The notes: a model not told the origin generated them from the letters alone. DNA of 64,000 nt from Megachile rotundata (GCF_050947335.1 NC_134983.1:8866001-8930000), one strand, 5' to 3'; positions 1 through 11,952 are shown, numbered from the stretch's first letter. Translations and numbers: made by a program.

Positions 1-959
1 CCACATGTGGTACAATTCTCATATGTGGATCACTACTCTGTTAAGTCGAAATCAAATCAGGCTAAGAATGTTGATTATGTGCAGACGAAAAGTTGCATGA
101 AACACTGAATTTTTTCCACATAATCATATAGGCAAGACATTACAATAATCAGGTCTAATCGACATAGAAGGGTCTATCATTTCATATATTGACATCTCAG
201 AAACATCGTTTCCTAAAATCTATATGAAATAGGACAGGAGATCTTGTTTCGGTTTCAAACCTCTAGCACACCAAGGAACGATCCGGCAAATAAAATCGAG
301 CTAAATTCCAGGTGGGCCAATTTCGTTCCGCCTCCAGTGCGCCATTATCTAACCCGCTAATATCCGGCCTCTGTGTGGCGAGGATTTTTTGGTCGGTGAT
401 AATCGTGGGGTGTCTGTACACGTGACGGTTTTTACAAGCATCCAGGAACGAAATTGAATTTCGACGATACGCTTCGTGCATCTTCCTTTTTATGGGATAG
501 CTCTCTGCAAGGTTGGTCCGCACGTTGTTGCGGCCAGGATACGGGGTTCGTACGTTTGCTCTCGATAGCACTTTCGCCGCAAACGTAGAAATACGTGACT
601 GGTCGTCTTATTTCTGTTCTTGGCTTTACCACGTATTCGCATTATTTTGCGACTCTTCTGTTTCCGGTTGTTGCTCAACTGTTACGACTTGAGGGGCAAT
701 TAAATATTCTTGGAATTAGTTACGAGATGATTAGTTAGGTAATTGGAATTTCTTCATTTAAGGCAGATGGTTATAGGTGTACGATTATGAAATGTAGATT
801 TCGTAATGTTTGATTGGGAGTAGTGTGTGATGTGGATGATTTGAGTAACATTTTCAGAACATTTGTTCCTTGAGTTATTGTCTTACTGTACCTTCACTGT
901 CCAAACGAGGTTCAAACCAAAGATCAGGATTTGAAGAAGGTTCCTAAATTTCCATGACG
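1..959. other. Unique AT-rich spacer, no gene seen
   Basis: Non-repetitive DNA. Three overlapping reading frames of 62-102 codons lie on the minus strand between about 263 and 678. They match nothing I recognise and shadow one another, so I do not call a gene. No array or transposon end is visible. Confidence 0.5.
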
Positions 960-1145
960 TCACATCCTACCTTTCTAAGTCCAAATACCTAAATTCCAAA
1001 TTGTCATACTTCCAAAACATCTTCAAACCCCTAACTTGTCATACTCCCAAACCTCTAAACCTAATCATTCCTAAAGTTTACAACTCCTCAAATAACAGTA
1101 TTTGGAAACTATTGTTCTACCTTAACCCCTACTACCTTCCAATTG
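960..1145. repeat. Degenerate C-rich short repeat patch
   Basis: Words such as CCTAAATTCC and CCCAAACCTC recur at irregular short spacing. The patch looks like a decayed, C-rich-oriented member of the 8-bp module family that dominates the window. Confidence 0.5.
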
Positions 1146-1815
1146 CCCAAAAAGAATCCCTGTATCCTAGCCAACAGGAAACAAAAGCTGATTCTAAACA
1201 AACACGCCAATCGTGAGCGTAAGTTCACGTGGCTAAAAGGAGCCGGCGTATCGGGAATCCTTGTGGTATCCACGTTAAGATCGGCAAAGGAAAACAGCGG
1301 TCCTGTAAAAATAGCCGGGATCGTCCATCCATCGAGTCGTTGGCAGGAGACGTCGTCGATTTTTCCTGAATATAATCGAGGCCAGTCTCGGATCGGTGGA
1401 CGGGTCTCGCGCGTGCAGCCTTTTTGTCGAGCGTCTGTGTCGGCACGTTGTAAGCGTAGAAACAGAATTCACGCGAGTCCCGCGAGACGGTATCGTTTTA
1501 CTCGCTCCTGTTTACGGTGGAAGGACCGTGGCCTGCAGCTATCCCGGCACGGGATCTAGTTGCTGCACGGCGCGCAGGCTTCGTGCAGGAATCTAGCCTT
1601 AATGAGTAAAATTGAGTCCGGGAAGAGGCGACCAAGCCAACCACGGCCAGCTTCTGTACGCAGTTGCTTTCTTTCTGCTACCGGTGCAAGGCGTAAAAAC
1701 TGTAGCGCAAGAAGGACGAAAAAGAACATGACCGGTGGCTGGTCTCCCTATTGGGGACGTTGCTAGCTTGCTTTACGCTACTGAATCGGGATGGTACACT
1801 CGGTTGCAAATCTGT
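1146..1815. other. GC-richer unique island
   Basis: This unique stretch is clearly richer in G, C and CpG than its flanks. It is open for 138 codons on + (1143-1559, non-ATG start) and partly on minus, but no frame has a recognisable domain or a matched pair of splice signals. It may be a regulatory or conserved non-coding block. Confidence 0.4.
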
Positions 1816-1819
1816 CTTA

Positions 1820-2115
1820 CTCTCGGGAAGGTTTAGAAATTTTCAGATCTGGATATTTTAGAAGTTTTATCTTTGGCAATTTGTTAGTTTGACGTTTTTG
1901 GAATTTGGAAATTTAGATAGGTACTGAGTTGGCGATTTGAGAAGTTTGAGATTTGGGGATTTGTGGACTTGGGAATTTGGATATTTGGATGTTCAGGGAT
2001 TTGGGTATTTTGACATTTGATATTTGGAAAATTATAGGAATAGGGGAATAGGGAAATAGAGAAATATTGGAACAAGGTCATAGATGAATATATTAACAAG
2101 GAAATTGGGAAATGA
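1820..2115. repeat. Degenerate G/T-rich array (AATTTGG-like)
   Basis: Repeated words such as GGATATTT, GGGGATTT and GGGAATTT recur at about 8-bp spacing with heavy divergence. The minus-strand reading frame here (rich in Asn, Pro and Ile) is a product of the repeat. Confidence 0.65.
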
Positions 2116-2854
2116 GTGAATAGTGTCTCCACATTCCCAAAATGGAAGTGAAATGATAGAAGATTGATCCCCTCATCGTTACTAGAAGTCTAGATTGCAG
2201 TCGAGTGTACCGGTATCGTTACGCTTACGTACTTGCTGCGGTTCGTAGAATTATATCGGTGTCGGATGTGCAGGGCGGAGAAACAGGAATCTCCGCTTAG
2301 GCGTGGGGAGCTTGAGCTTGCGCGATGCTCGTCGATTATCGAGCAGAGTGGAAGCCTAACTCGTTTTGCTTGTTTCCCTTTGCCTAGCAGCAGCTTGTCT
2401 GATGCTGGAACATGTCTTTGATAGGCGTGGCTTTCAAACTATCGGCTTAGACGGTTGTTCCGTTCAACAGCGTTAGTTAAGCTTGATTGGGTGTTGACGT
2501 TCTTCGCGCTGTGTTTGATGGAGGTTCTAAATACAGTCTGCGATCAACAGCTTTCTTGTATCCATTTGCGAGGGATGTTTGCGGTTTTTAACGTTTTGCC
2601 TCTTTAACGTCTATACGTATGCTCTTATACGTTCATTAGCTTTATGGTCACGTCTATAAGATCTGATTAAAAAAGTCATTAAACTCTTATATCTACTCTC
2701 TCTTCTCTTATTTCTTGTCTGTTCAACTAGTTGCTTCTTGCACGTGTTTCTTGCAAGTTTAACACTCGATGCACACGAGCAACTTTTTCGAGCTGTGTCG
2801 TTTGAAAGATCGCAAGAGAGAATTGTACGGAGAAACGTTGCTGCGGGGACTTCG
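2116..2854. other. Unique spacer, nothing supported
   Basis: Non-repetitive DNA with moderate GC near 2200-2500. No frame exceeds about 65 codons and I see no element ends. Confidence 0.5.
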
Positions 2855-2908
2855 TATACGGTATGTCGGAAAAGTAATAGAACTTTTTAAGTAAAGACAT
2901 ACTGTATA
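2855..2908. mobile_element. 54-bp remnant of a mariner-like element
   Basis: The left end TATACGGTATGTC and right end GACATACTGTATA are near-perfect inverted repeats (one mismatch in 13) around about 28 bp. The left 20 bp match the 5' end of the mariner fossil at 48.8 kb (CGGTATGTCGGAAAAGTA shared), and TA dinucleotides sit at both edges. It reads as an extreme internal deletion product. A chance palindrome is unlikely given the match to the larger copy. Confidence 0.6.
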
Positions 2909-3769
2909 AGTTAACAATCGATTCACGGTTATTTTCAATTTCTTGCAAATTAAACTGACGACAGTAATTCGATATCTCCCGTCTGAATCTACTGTCTTAG
3001 AATAATCGTGCAGTCGATAACAATTTGTTGAGCGGAATCCACCTCAGGTAGCGTAACGAGTACGCCGGATAAAGTACTATCATTATAAGTCATAAAACAC
3101 AGATTTCGATGGTTATTGCGATCTGTTATTGAAAAGGCTGAAAGTTATTAAATTACAGATGCTCTCCCGACTATCTAACTCCACTTAGCTCGAGAAAATA
3201 ATAAAATCATAACTGTTTATTGTGTCGGCGAACAATCGGCTTCCAAACCTTTCCGGCGATAATCTACGTATAAATTAGAAAGAGCAAGCTTGGCAATTTC
3301 ACGATCAACGATTGCTTCACGCACGGTGCATGTTCAGAGAGTAGTTGAACGTAGTACACCTCAGGAATTGCACACCGTGAGAGAGTTGCTCGACCCGTTT
3401 ACTTTCCCGCGCGAAGATGCTACGGAGAAAAAAAGACGCGATTTGCCGGCGAGGAAATACGTTGAATCACTGTCCGTCTTCAACGAGTTCGTGTGATTCG
3501 TAGACGGAGAGGAAGTATCGATCGTGACGATTTCTCCGCGGGAAAACGCCTACTCTTACAACGATTCATCCCTGTCGGACATTAATATTGAAAGTCGGAA
3601 AGTGTTTTACAATTATTAGCCGACTTTCTCGTGCGTTATGTCGCATGGGAACAATCGAATTAAACACGGTGAGATACAATAACAAAGGTGCAACGGAGAT
3701 TGTGTTTCGAGGAAATTGAAATGGTTAGGTTAATTACCAAATCATCAAATTCGTAAATTAAGTTAACTT
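2909..3769. other. Unique spacer
   Basis: Non-repetitive AT-rich DNA with a slightly GC-richer part at 3290-3560. A 68-codon + frame at 3290-3496 has no recognisable domain and no ATG start. A telomere-like GGTTAGGTTA occurs at 3723-3732. Confidence 0.45.
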
Positions 3770-3875
3770 GAAAATTTGACATTATTTTGATAAAATATTT
3801 AAGTATGTTAAATTTGTTCAGTATGTTCAGTATGTTAAGTTCAGTGTATTAAGTATGTTAAAGTCAATTTAATGA
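3770..3875. repeat. Short tandem patch (AAGTATGTT-like)
   Basis: The words AAGTATGTTAA and CAGTATGTT recur about six times in roughly 90 bp, a small impure minisatellite in AT-rich DNA. Confidence 0.5.
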
Positions 3876-6009
3876 AAAAATGGCAATCAATATTTTAGTC
3901 AAGTAATAATTCTTCCTTGTCAAGATTTTCGACAAGTAATTTTCAACAAGTATAGCACTTCCATATTTAAATATTTAAATATTTTATTGAATCTTTTAAA
4001 ATACTTTTAAAAGTCTTTTACAATTCAAGGATGGCAGAGGACTGGTAACAAGTCAATTAAACATTAACGGCATTCATATATTTCCAACGATCATTAGTTT
4101 CCACTTGCAACACCTTCATTCACTCCATTCACTTCAAAGAATTATAATAAACATATAACGGGTCTTACAAATAATATTAAACCAATAAATGCCTACACAA
4201 GTAATAGTTATTTCCTAACAAGATCTTCTTCCACCTGACCTTAGCATCCCTCGATTAAATAAAGAAATTAAATTCTCTCTACTCACGACTTGACGTGTTT
4301 CGATTTCACGCGAGTCTTAAAAGGCGTCCCGATGCATACGCGAGAGTGGCACTCTCACAATTAGAGTGCTCTTCCAGTGAAAGTTCTCGGTTCTCGCCAC
4401 TCTATTAGCTGTCTGAAAAGCATACAGTGAGTGGTTAATTAAAAGCAACCGATGACCGATTTTCTCCATTGATTTCTGATGCGCACTGCTTGCATTCCTG
4501 TTGGTGTCAACCGTTCAGTTACGTCCGTCGATAAATGCGAATTGGTCGTGCGTAGGATCGCCATTAGAATTGCTATTAGCAGAGTCGAATCGCTGTTAGA
4601 AAGTCTTGCAAGTGTTCCGAGGATAATTAGACGAGTATCTCCTTTTCCTCTTATCGAAAGGAATTTGAAGTAACGAGTTGCGTTACTCGAGACACTTTCA
4701 GATTGAAAAATCATTATGTAAAAGTAACTGGCTGGAAGAATGTTTCTCGCTGAAATATTTTAATTATTCAACATTTCATCGAATAATTAGGTATTCTGTT
4801 TCCTCGTTATTCATGTGGCTCTTTTTCCTTATACGATAAATCTTAATCCATGTCATTATTGGATACTCAACGAATTATTTTATTTGATTTCATATGCTAA
4901 ATTTTTCAATGGCATTCATCGTACTGCTTGATTAATGATCTCCTATACCGATATTATATTCGTCATGTTAATTTTGTGTTATAATGAAGAAACAGCTATA
5001 ATATGTATCAGTAGAAACACAGTTTATGTATAATAATTCATATATAAATAATAACAATTCTTTATTATTTTTATGATTGTTAAAAACCAACGTTACAGAA
5101 ACAGTTGTCCATCATAGTACGTGTACGGGTCAGTCGGAACTATTCGGCAACGTTCGGTAATTTGCGACGCGCGACCTGTCTTTCGCGATTTGCATTTATA
5201 TAGATTCGAACGGTGTACATTAAAAACATTTTTACGAACAAATTATCACAAAGAACGCCAAAGCGATGTACAATAGTTAAAAATCCCAATTATTATTAGC
5301 AATATGATTTCCTTTCCTAAAAAGTTAAAGTTTCACTCTTTATTAGAGTAACAAAGATAAAATCAGACATCCGATTATCGACATCCAACTTTCTCCGTTC
5401 TCACGAAGATCTGCTATCGAATGGTCCATGCATTCCCGAGTTAACCTACATTCCATTGATTGGCCGCGCAAAAACGAAAGCGAGCGTGTTCCACCTTCGT
5501 CACGCGATGCGACAAAGGTGTCACAAAAGGAGGAGCAGTCTCTATTAGTCGAGGAGCAATGAATAAAAAGGAGCTCGATTTTTCGTCCGTGTGTTTCGAC
5601 GGTAATATCGCGACCGGCTATTAATATTGTTTCAAAACACGACGGTGGTCCACGTGACTGCGAACTGGTTTCGTTGTCGCCCCGAGGCCAATGGGACCCT
5701 GACACTGACATTCTTCAAGGTTCCTCCTGGGATCGTTTCACATTTGCCCGGGGGCTTCGTCGGACCATGACATTGACTTCGAGATGGAAGCCTCGTGAAT
5801 ATGGTAATATCGGGCCTGTACGCGAAGCATCCGTTTCTTCGGCGATGCCAGCACTGATGCTGAAACGTCCTCTTCGTCCCTTTCGCAATCGTTTATCCTC
5901 CGCGTACACCGTCGTGCATCATAGATTTCATACGAAACTGCGATGTATTCAGTCGTTTATGAGATTTCATTATTTTCAAGGTGGGACGCTTATAAGATTG
6001 AGATAGGCT
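3876..6009. other. Unique spacer with one weak ORF
   Basis: Mostly AT-rich unique DNA, becoming GC-richer at 5380-5900. It contains the 122-codon minus frame listed separately. No other element or RNA gene is seen. Confidence 0.4.
5343..5711 (-). CDS. Unrecognised 122-aa ORF (doubtful)
   Basis: This frame has a true ATG and lies outside the repeat arrays. The predicted protein is Ser/Arg/Glu-rich with six scattered cysteines and a short hydrophobic tail (about residues 110-122, ending in leucines). I recognise no domain. Frames of this length are expected by chance several times in a window this size, especially in a GC-richer patch, and there is no visible promoter, splice site or polyadenylation signal linked to it. 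A spurious frame is the more likely explanation. Confidence 0.12.
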   Translation of the reverse strand: MSVSGSHWPRGDNETSSQSRGPPSCFETILIAGRDITVETHGRKIELLFIHCSSTNRDCSSFCDTFVASRDEGGTRSLSFLRGQSMECRLTRECMDHSIADLRENGESWMSIIGCLILSLLL

Positions 6010-6690
6010 GAGTTTGGGAAGCTGCAAATTTAGGAATTTGAGGGATTTTGGGAATTTCGAGAATTTTGGGAATTTTGGGAATTTTGGGAATTTTGGAAAT
6101 TTTGGGAATTTTAGGAATTTTAAGAACTTTAAGAATTTGGAGACTTCAGAACTTGGGGATCTGAGAATTCTGGGACTTGAGAATTGGGGAGATTTGGGAA
6201 CTTGGGGATCTGAGAATTCTGGGACTTGAGAGTTGGGGAGATTTGGGAATTGGGGAATTTGAGAATTCTGGGACTTGAGAATTGGGGAGATTTGGGAACT
6301 GGGGAATTTGAGAATTCTGGGACTTGAGAATTGAGGAGATTTGAGAATTCTGAGATTTGGGAACTTGGGGATCTGAGAATTTTGAGACTTGAGAATTGGG
6401 GAGATTTCGGAACTTGGGGATTTTAGAATTTGAGGATTTATAAATGTAGGCATTTGAGGATTTGAGGATGTGAGAATTTGGTGATTGAAATATCTGGGGA
6501 TTTGAGAATTTGGGAAATTGAGGAAATGGTAATTTGAGAAGATGGAAGGTTGACAATTATTAAAGAGGATTTGAAACCTTGAGTATTTGAATATTTGAAA
6601 ATTTAGAAGCTTGAGAAATCAAATATATGAGAATTATTAAATTTCAGAATTTGAAAGCTTAGGTATTTAAATATTTGAGAATCTGGAAGC
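6010..6690. repeat. G-rich minisatellite with 49-bp higher-order unit
   Basis: The array opens with a near-pure 9-bp run (GGGAATTTT, about 6050-6110). It becomes a 49-bp unit starting GAGAATTCTGGGACTTGAG at 6163, 6212, 6261 and 6310, then decays from about 6360 to 6690. The minus strand is open for 186 and 136 codons in two different frames because its C/T/A-rich sequence has few stops and 49 is not a multiple of three. These are not protein evidence. Confidence 0.85.
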
Positions 6691-7135
6691 TCGACTCTAC
6701 TTTGCCCTAGAGTGTACCTCGCGTATCTCCGCCACCGGATGTTGTCCCCTTTTCTAACTGCCTGTTCACGTGGCTTAGACAGCATAAAATATATTTTTCA
6801 AAGGGCAGTCGAGCTGCGAACAACGCTAGGAGCAGGAATCCTGTTCGAGCTACGGACTGAATTTAAATGGGGATGTCATGGCTGTTTCTTCGACTCTATG
6901 TTCTTTGAATAGAGGGTAGAATCGAGGTTGATCATAAAGATAGGTGACTTTTTGTACTCCTTCTCCCGACTGTTACACTTCACAGATATTTTCGTTCTGT
7001 TACAGGTACTGTATTTCACGTTTGAGGATAGGATGAGTCTAAGTGGAAAGTGTACCTCATACGTAAGTCTTTGATTTTCTTCTTCAACGTAAGAGTTTAA
7101 TGTTTTGTTCAACATAAACCTTAATGTTAAATGTC
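6691..7135. other. Unique spacer
   Basis: Non-repetitive DNA between two arrays. No supported gene or element. Confidence 0.45.
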
Positions 7136-7139
7136 GCTG

Positions 7140-7440
7140 TTCGAATATTTTGAAATATAAAGTTGGGTAATGAGAAATTTTTAAACTTCAAGATTTAAGA
7201 ATTGGACTATTTGTCTTGAACTTGGACAAAAATGAAGGACTGGGAAAATTGGTAGAACGAAATAGTTGGGAAAATGGAGAATTTGGAAGTTTACAAATGT
7301 AGAAAAATTAGAAATTAATTTGGAAATATATGAATTAACTTGGTTATTCAAATTACGAAAATTTCTAATAGGAGCTATTTACGAATTTGAAGATTTAAAT
7401 TAGGATAATTGAGAATTTAAAAGTTCTAAAAATTGCTAGT
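7140..7440. repeat. Degenerate G-rich repeat
   Basis: Loose recurrence of GGGAAAAT, GAATTTGGAA and GAGAATTT words at 8-16-bp spacing. It appears to be an old, decayed member of the same array family. Confidence 0.5.
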
Positions 7441-8379
7441 ACAATATCTCAAACATTCGAAAGTGAGGTAATCCATCGTGTAACAGAGATGCTTTCGTAC
7501 TTCTATCCGATCTCCATAATCTCGTATACTTTCGCAACTCTATGACCAATGTATATAGAAACCTACCGTGTGCCTGCGTGTATCTACCACGCGATTTTAA
7601 TACCCAGCACGTAATATCAGTTACGCGCAAATTCGTTTCGGTCACAGCGTTTAACGGTGTTATCGCCACATCAGAGGTCGTTGGTACCGTTCAATAATCG
7701 ATACTTGAACTTCCTAGAAAGTAGAATGTCTGAACGGAAGGAAGAAGATTTGCGTGTACTTTCTTTTCGTCGAGACCGAGGAAAAGCTGGCATTAAGAAA
7801 ATCACGGTATCCTCATCGTGCGATCGGTCTCGACTTTCACCGTACCGAATCTCTTATCGTTATCCTACGCGATTTACACCCCTTCGATTTTTTTTTACCT
7901 TCATTCGATCGACGCAAGCACGCGTCTTACACGACCAACGTCACTCTCTTTTCGTTGCATTAAACATGACGTATGCATTATGGATGGCCTACGATCAAAC
8001 TCCTTGTTTCGTGTCAAAGCGTCGGCCGTTGCACGGTGCACATGATCTCGAACAATTTGTAACGACGTAACAATCGTGCGGAGCATTATGCAAATCATTG
8101 GGTTCGTTGCGCGTAAAGGAAGGAACATCGAAACGTTACGTCACGGAAGGAAAGTGGTCAAGGATTTAGAAGCACGGTGTTTGAACTGAAACGCACCGAT
8201 TTCGTAACCGATGATCTTCATCTGCGACAGATGACTTGGCAGCTTTGTAACAACCGGTCGGAGAAAGTAATGCTCAACAATGTGGAACTTACGTCTAAGC
8301 TGACGTTCGAGCGAATGTCGTGTTACAATCAAAACATGGATGTAGTTGACTGGTTACTGTAAGAATTACGAATGGTGCA
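7441..8379. other. GC-richer unique spacer
   Basis: Unique DNA with several overlapping frames of 61-137 codons on both strands. The longest (+, 7657-8070) starts at GTG and has no recognisable domain. No splice-bounded exon could be defended. Confidence 0.35.
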
Positions 8380-8870
8380 TGTTTTTTTATTCTTTCTAAC
8401 GTTGCAACTTTGTAGCATAATAAATAATGTAACATCATTCCAAACGAGAACCTTAACATAATTTATCTTAACCTATCTTGGCGAACATTTAGCCAATCAT
8501 ATTTTACTTTGACGTAACCTTACATCATTAAATCCAACAACTTTAGTTTAACCAAATCTATAGTCATTTAAACTATTGCCATCGACTTAATTTATCCTAG
8601 CTTGATCTTGCCTAAAACTCCTATCTATCTGATCTTGCTTTTTATTTAACCTTACATCATTGAATTCAACTTCTGCCTAACCAAATAGTTGCTCAAAATA
8701 CTAACTCCGATCTAATTTTTCCAAGTTAAAAATCCCCCTTCATCCTAGCTTAAAACTCTTATTTCATCCTATCTTAACCTTACATCATTCGGCCTAACCA
8801 AACCTCCCGTCACTCAATCCCCTCAAGCAAACGTAACCTAATACCAGTCAAGCCAACAACCTTTTGCTGA
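8380..8870. repeat. Diverged TAACCTTACATCATT-type repeats
   Basis: The phrase TAACCTTACATCATT recurs near 8516, 8652 and 8769, amid many CTAACC, TTAACC and ATCTTA words. This is an old dispersed repeat of the TAACC type, similar to 58.1-58.3 kb. Confidence 0.5.
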
Positions 8871-9799
8871 ATCCTACAGCTCTCTCCAAATCGTCCGCAA
8901 GATTCCCTTCATTCCAGCATTTCCAAGCGCAGTGAGTGCAGCACACAGCGTTAGGAGTATCCTATAGAACGGTCGTTACCATTAGTTTTCCCCAATAAAG
9001 CGCCAATAAATCTGGTGGTGGGATCAGGTAGACGGTCATGGCAGTTCCTTACTGCTCTCCGTGGCTGCTCAGAGGAAGCGGCTGACTCTTGTAAGAAGAG
9101 AAACGCGGAGCGAGTGTCTTTCTCGCGGTAACGAGCTCCCATGTAGCACGTCGCTTACTTTCCAGGAGCGGTCATCCGTTTCCAACAGCGTCTGGCTATG
9201 GCTGTGCCTGTACCCGTGGCTAACCGTGTTCGAATTATAGCGACGAACCGGCCGTAACGCTATCCTCGCGCGTACGACACGAACTGACATCGTCCACGGG
9301 TCAAAGGTGGACCGAGAATCTCGGCTTGTAATGCACGCTGTAGTACGCGCGCGTCGTGTGCACCGGCAAGAAATGACGAGCGGAACCACGCGAAGGAGCG
9401 AGCTTTAATAGGAACACACGAATGGTACTTTTCTGTACGATCTCTCGTGATCTTTCCATGTTTTCTCGAACAGCAGTTGCAATGTGCAGACGAATGGTCT
9501 TATGGAGATCGCATGGGATGTTCGTGTGTATCGAATTTTAGGACCTATGCGATTTTCGTGTGATTATATGCGTTTGTTGCTTTGTACTGAGAAAGAGAAA
9601 GAGGTACGATGGCAATAAGATCATGTATAGAAAATTTGTTCGTGTGTGCTGAGTCAAAAAGTCGGTTTGTGTTATACTCTGTCTACGGTTAGGATAAACC
9701 TTTTGAGGAGAGGCTATATCTAAGGAGGGGCTGCGTATGAGGAGACTTTGTAAGAATCTCAGTTGATCCTTTCTGTGTTGAACGAGGAATATGGACCTT
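8871..9799. other. GC- and CpG-richer unique block
   Basis: The densest part is 9000-9410. The minus strand has a 106-codon frame (9069-9389). The + strand has a possible acceptor (CTTACTTTCCAG near 9163) followed by a short open stretch ending at a TAG near 9240. Neither can be tied to a family. A regulatory or conserved non-coding element is equally possible. Confidence 0.35.
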
Positions 9800-10045
9800 C
9801 ATAACGTTCGAGACTTACTAATTTAATACATACGAAATTGTAAAAATTCAAAATATGGGATTGTGGATGTGTAGGAACTTTCAGCTTTAGAAACTCCTGA
9901 ACATTTGTGAATTCGAAAATCTTGATTAATTTTTAAAATGAAAGAGTTCACAGGTTCAGGATTTTCAAGATCTGAAATTGAAATCTGATTTGAAATTTCC
10001 AGTTCAAGATAGAAACTTTCAGTGAAAGATAGAAATTGTCAAACG
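9800..10045. repeat. Degenerate AT/G-rich repeat patch
   Basis: Loose recurrence of GAAATTG, AAATCTTG and TCAGGATTT words, weakly periodic. It resembles the decayed edges of the larger arrays. Confidence 0.35.
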
Positions 10046-10060
10046 TAAGCGACTCATCAG

Positions 10061-10232
10061 TATTCACGCGTATACCACTTGAATATGCGCTACGCCTTCG
10101 CGCAGCTGGTCATCATTGTGCTTGACGTTTACGTTTTCCGCTGGATTTATGAAACGGGATTGAGTCGTCTTCTTCACCGGCACGCTCCGCCAGAGGATTC
10201 AACGTTCCACTTTCGGTTCAGCATAGAAGCAG
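10061..10232 (+). CDS. Candidate exon, product unrecognised
   Basis: An open stretch is bounded by a possible acceptor (ACTCATCAG, just before 10061) and a good donor (GAAGCAG|GTAATT at 10233). An in-frame ATG lies at 10085. The frame has many C or G third positions, more than the surrounding AT-rich DNA. The product from that ATG has a hydrophobic stretch (about residues 4-18), then a basic, aromatic-rich part and an acidic HAPPED segment. If the donor is not used the frame runs to a stop at 10321. I recognise no domain and cannot place a neighbouring exon, so it may be a chance frame. Confidence 0.22.
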
Positions 10233-10750
10233 GTAATTGGATCCCCGCAATCGGAGACGATGTTGTAAATAGAGGATGGTTCGGTGATCCACTGATAAAC
10301 TTGGATTGTTATCTGTTTTGATTTACATCCGTGGCTGAAAAGAATGCGCGTGGGTCTGATTGGTAGCCACCGCTACAACGAACTTTCAGCCGAATCGGAT
10401 TATTGGTCACAACTACCAATTGCATCGCGTGACGAGAGGGTATTAAAGGCGGGAATAGGAGAAGCCACGTGCATTCTTTCCAGCTATGTACGGCGGTTCG
10501 TGGCTGTACTTTATTTCATTTTGGACGTATAACTTTCGTGCAGCGTATCTCGAGTTGGTTTAGAGCTAGTTAAACGAAGTACGCTTTTGATGTCTTCCAG
10601 GAATATACTTGTTTGTTACGGTGATCGTAGATGGAATCAGAATATTCTTGTAACTTACACCGTGTGATGTAATCGAAAACTGATGGAAGTGGGTAGTTCA
10701 ATTAACGCGGGATTCTAAACTTTCTGAACCGATAGGAATCCTGAAATTTA
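10233..10750. other. Unique DNA after candidate exon
   Basis: Contains a 62-codon + frame (10344-10532, ATG start near AAGAATGCGC) of unknown meaning. Composition is intermediate. No other signal. Confidence 0.35.
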
Positions 10751-10754
10751 ACTC

Positions 10755-10955
10755 CGACGCTATTCAATTGGATGCGATTCGATAAAATCCAATTTGACGC
10801 AGTTTATTACGACTCAGCTTAATTTAACATAATTCAATTCGGTAAAATCGAATTCCACGTGATTCAATTTCACGCGATTTAATTTCACGCGGCTCGGTAC
10901 GAGCAATTCGATTTAATAAGGAATTTATTTCCACGCGATTAATTCGGTTCGATCT
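10755..10955. repeat. Degenerate CACGCGATT/TTCAATT repeat
   Basis: The words CACGCGATT, GATTCAATTT and CGATTCGAT recur at about 15-25-bp spacing. ACGCG and TTCAA also occur in the 30-bp array at 15.5 kb, so this may be a decayed relative. Confidence 0.45.
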
Positions 10956-11952
10956 CGCTGCTATTTCTGACTCTCAAAATCCAAACTACACTGTTGACAC
11001 TTTTCAGTATTATGGAAAAATGATAAAAAATCTTTATTCCTAACATGTTATGTGTATATCAGCTCCTTCTATTTGACTAATTTTTAAGGATGTTACATCA
11101 GGAAAATTTATTATAGTAAACTGATGAATTTCTTTAACATTCCAACTTCTAATTTCTTGATTTTGCGAAACGAGGTTTCTTTGTTTCCCATAATTCTGAG
11201 AAAGCCTAGAAGCAACAAAGGTAGCAGTGCCATTGGTTCCACATCAAAGTTAGCAATCACAAATGAAATTTACATAATAAACGCATGCATGACTTAACTA
11301 ATTCCAACTGTTCGATTGTAAAACACACAGTGAACGGCGAGCACACGGTTCGACACAAAAAATAAGAAAACTATATCTCGCAGAATTGCTGCGTTGTGTT
11401 TTCTGATTCGATTCGATAGCAAAGGTGGTCGTTACACGCTGGGAGCTAACCAGTGATTTCGGAAGAGCTTGTTTCAGCGTTCGCCCCGACATTTTTACGA
11501 CACACATTTATGATTAATTTGTCGTATTCGTCTAATTTTAATAGTGACTATTTAATTTGAACGTTACCTCTAATCTGCTATCGTATTATCGTGCGATCTC
11601 TTTGTCCTCGAGACCACTGAATTTTAATTTATTCCGCTGCAACTACCCGAAAAACCTGTTCCCCTGGAATTTTATGACACGGCTAACTGGTCGTAGATGA
11701 TTAAGAATAATGAAGCTTGCGCAACAGGCAAAATAAGCCGGAGGGGTTCTGGAGTAATGAAACGTTCCTCGACACGGAAAGTAAAGTTCTTTATGCACTT
11801 TTAAAATCGACGTATTATCATAAAATTGCAAATCAAGGACACGGATCTTAATAACGTTTAATTTTGTGGGACTTTGGCTTAGGTGTAAAATAACCGAGGA
11901 GCAACGTGAATATACTGTGAAACTGAAAATAAATTTTGGAAAACTCGAAGAG
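10956..11952. other. Unique AT-rich spacer
   Basis: No array or supported ORF. A 111-codon minus frame (11643-11978) overlaps the end of the MITE that follows and is not credible. Confidence 0.45.

Noticed and set aside
1143..1559. 138-codon + frame in a GC-richer island
   Set aside because: It starts at TTG, has no recognisable domain, and is overlapped by other open frames on both strands.
5893..6556. Pro/Ser/Phe-rich minus frames as low-complexity proteins
   Set aside because: They switch frame with the 49-bp unit and exist only because the C/T/A-rich strand lacks stops.
7657..8070. 137-codon + frame
   Set aside because: It starts at GTG and sits among overlapping frames in a GC-richer patch, with no family resemblance.
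9163..9245. Possible terminal exon after CTTACTTTCCAG
   Set aside because: The open part is only about 25 codons, with no upstream exon and no homology I can recall.
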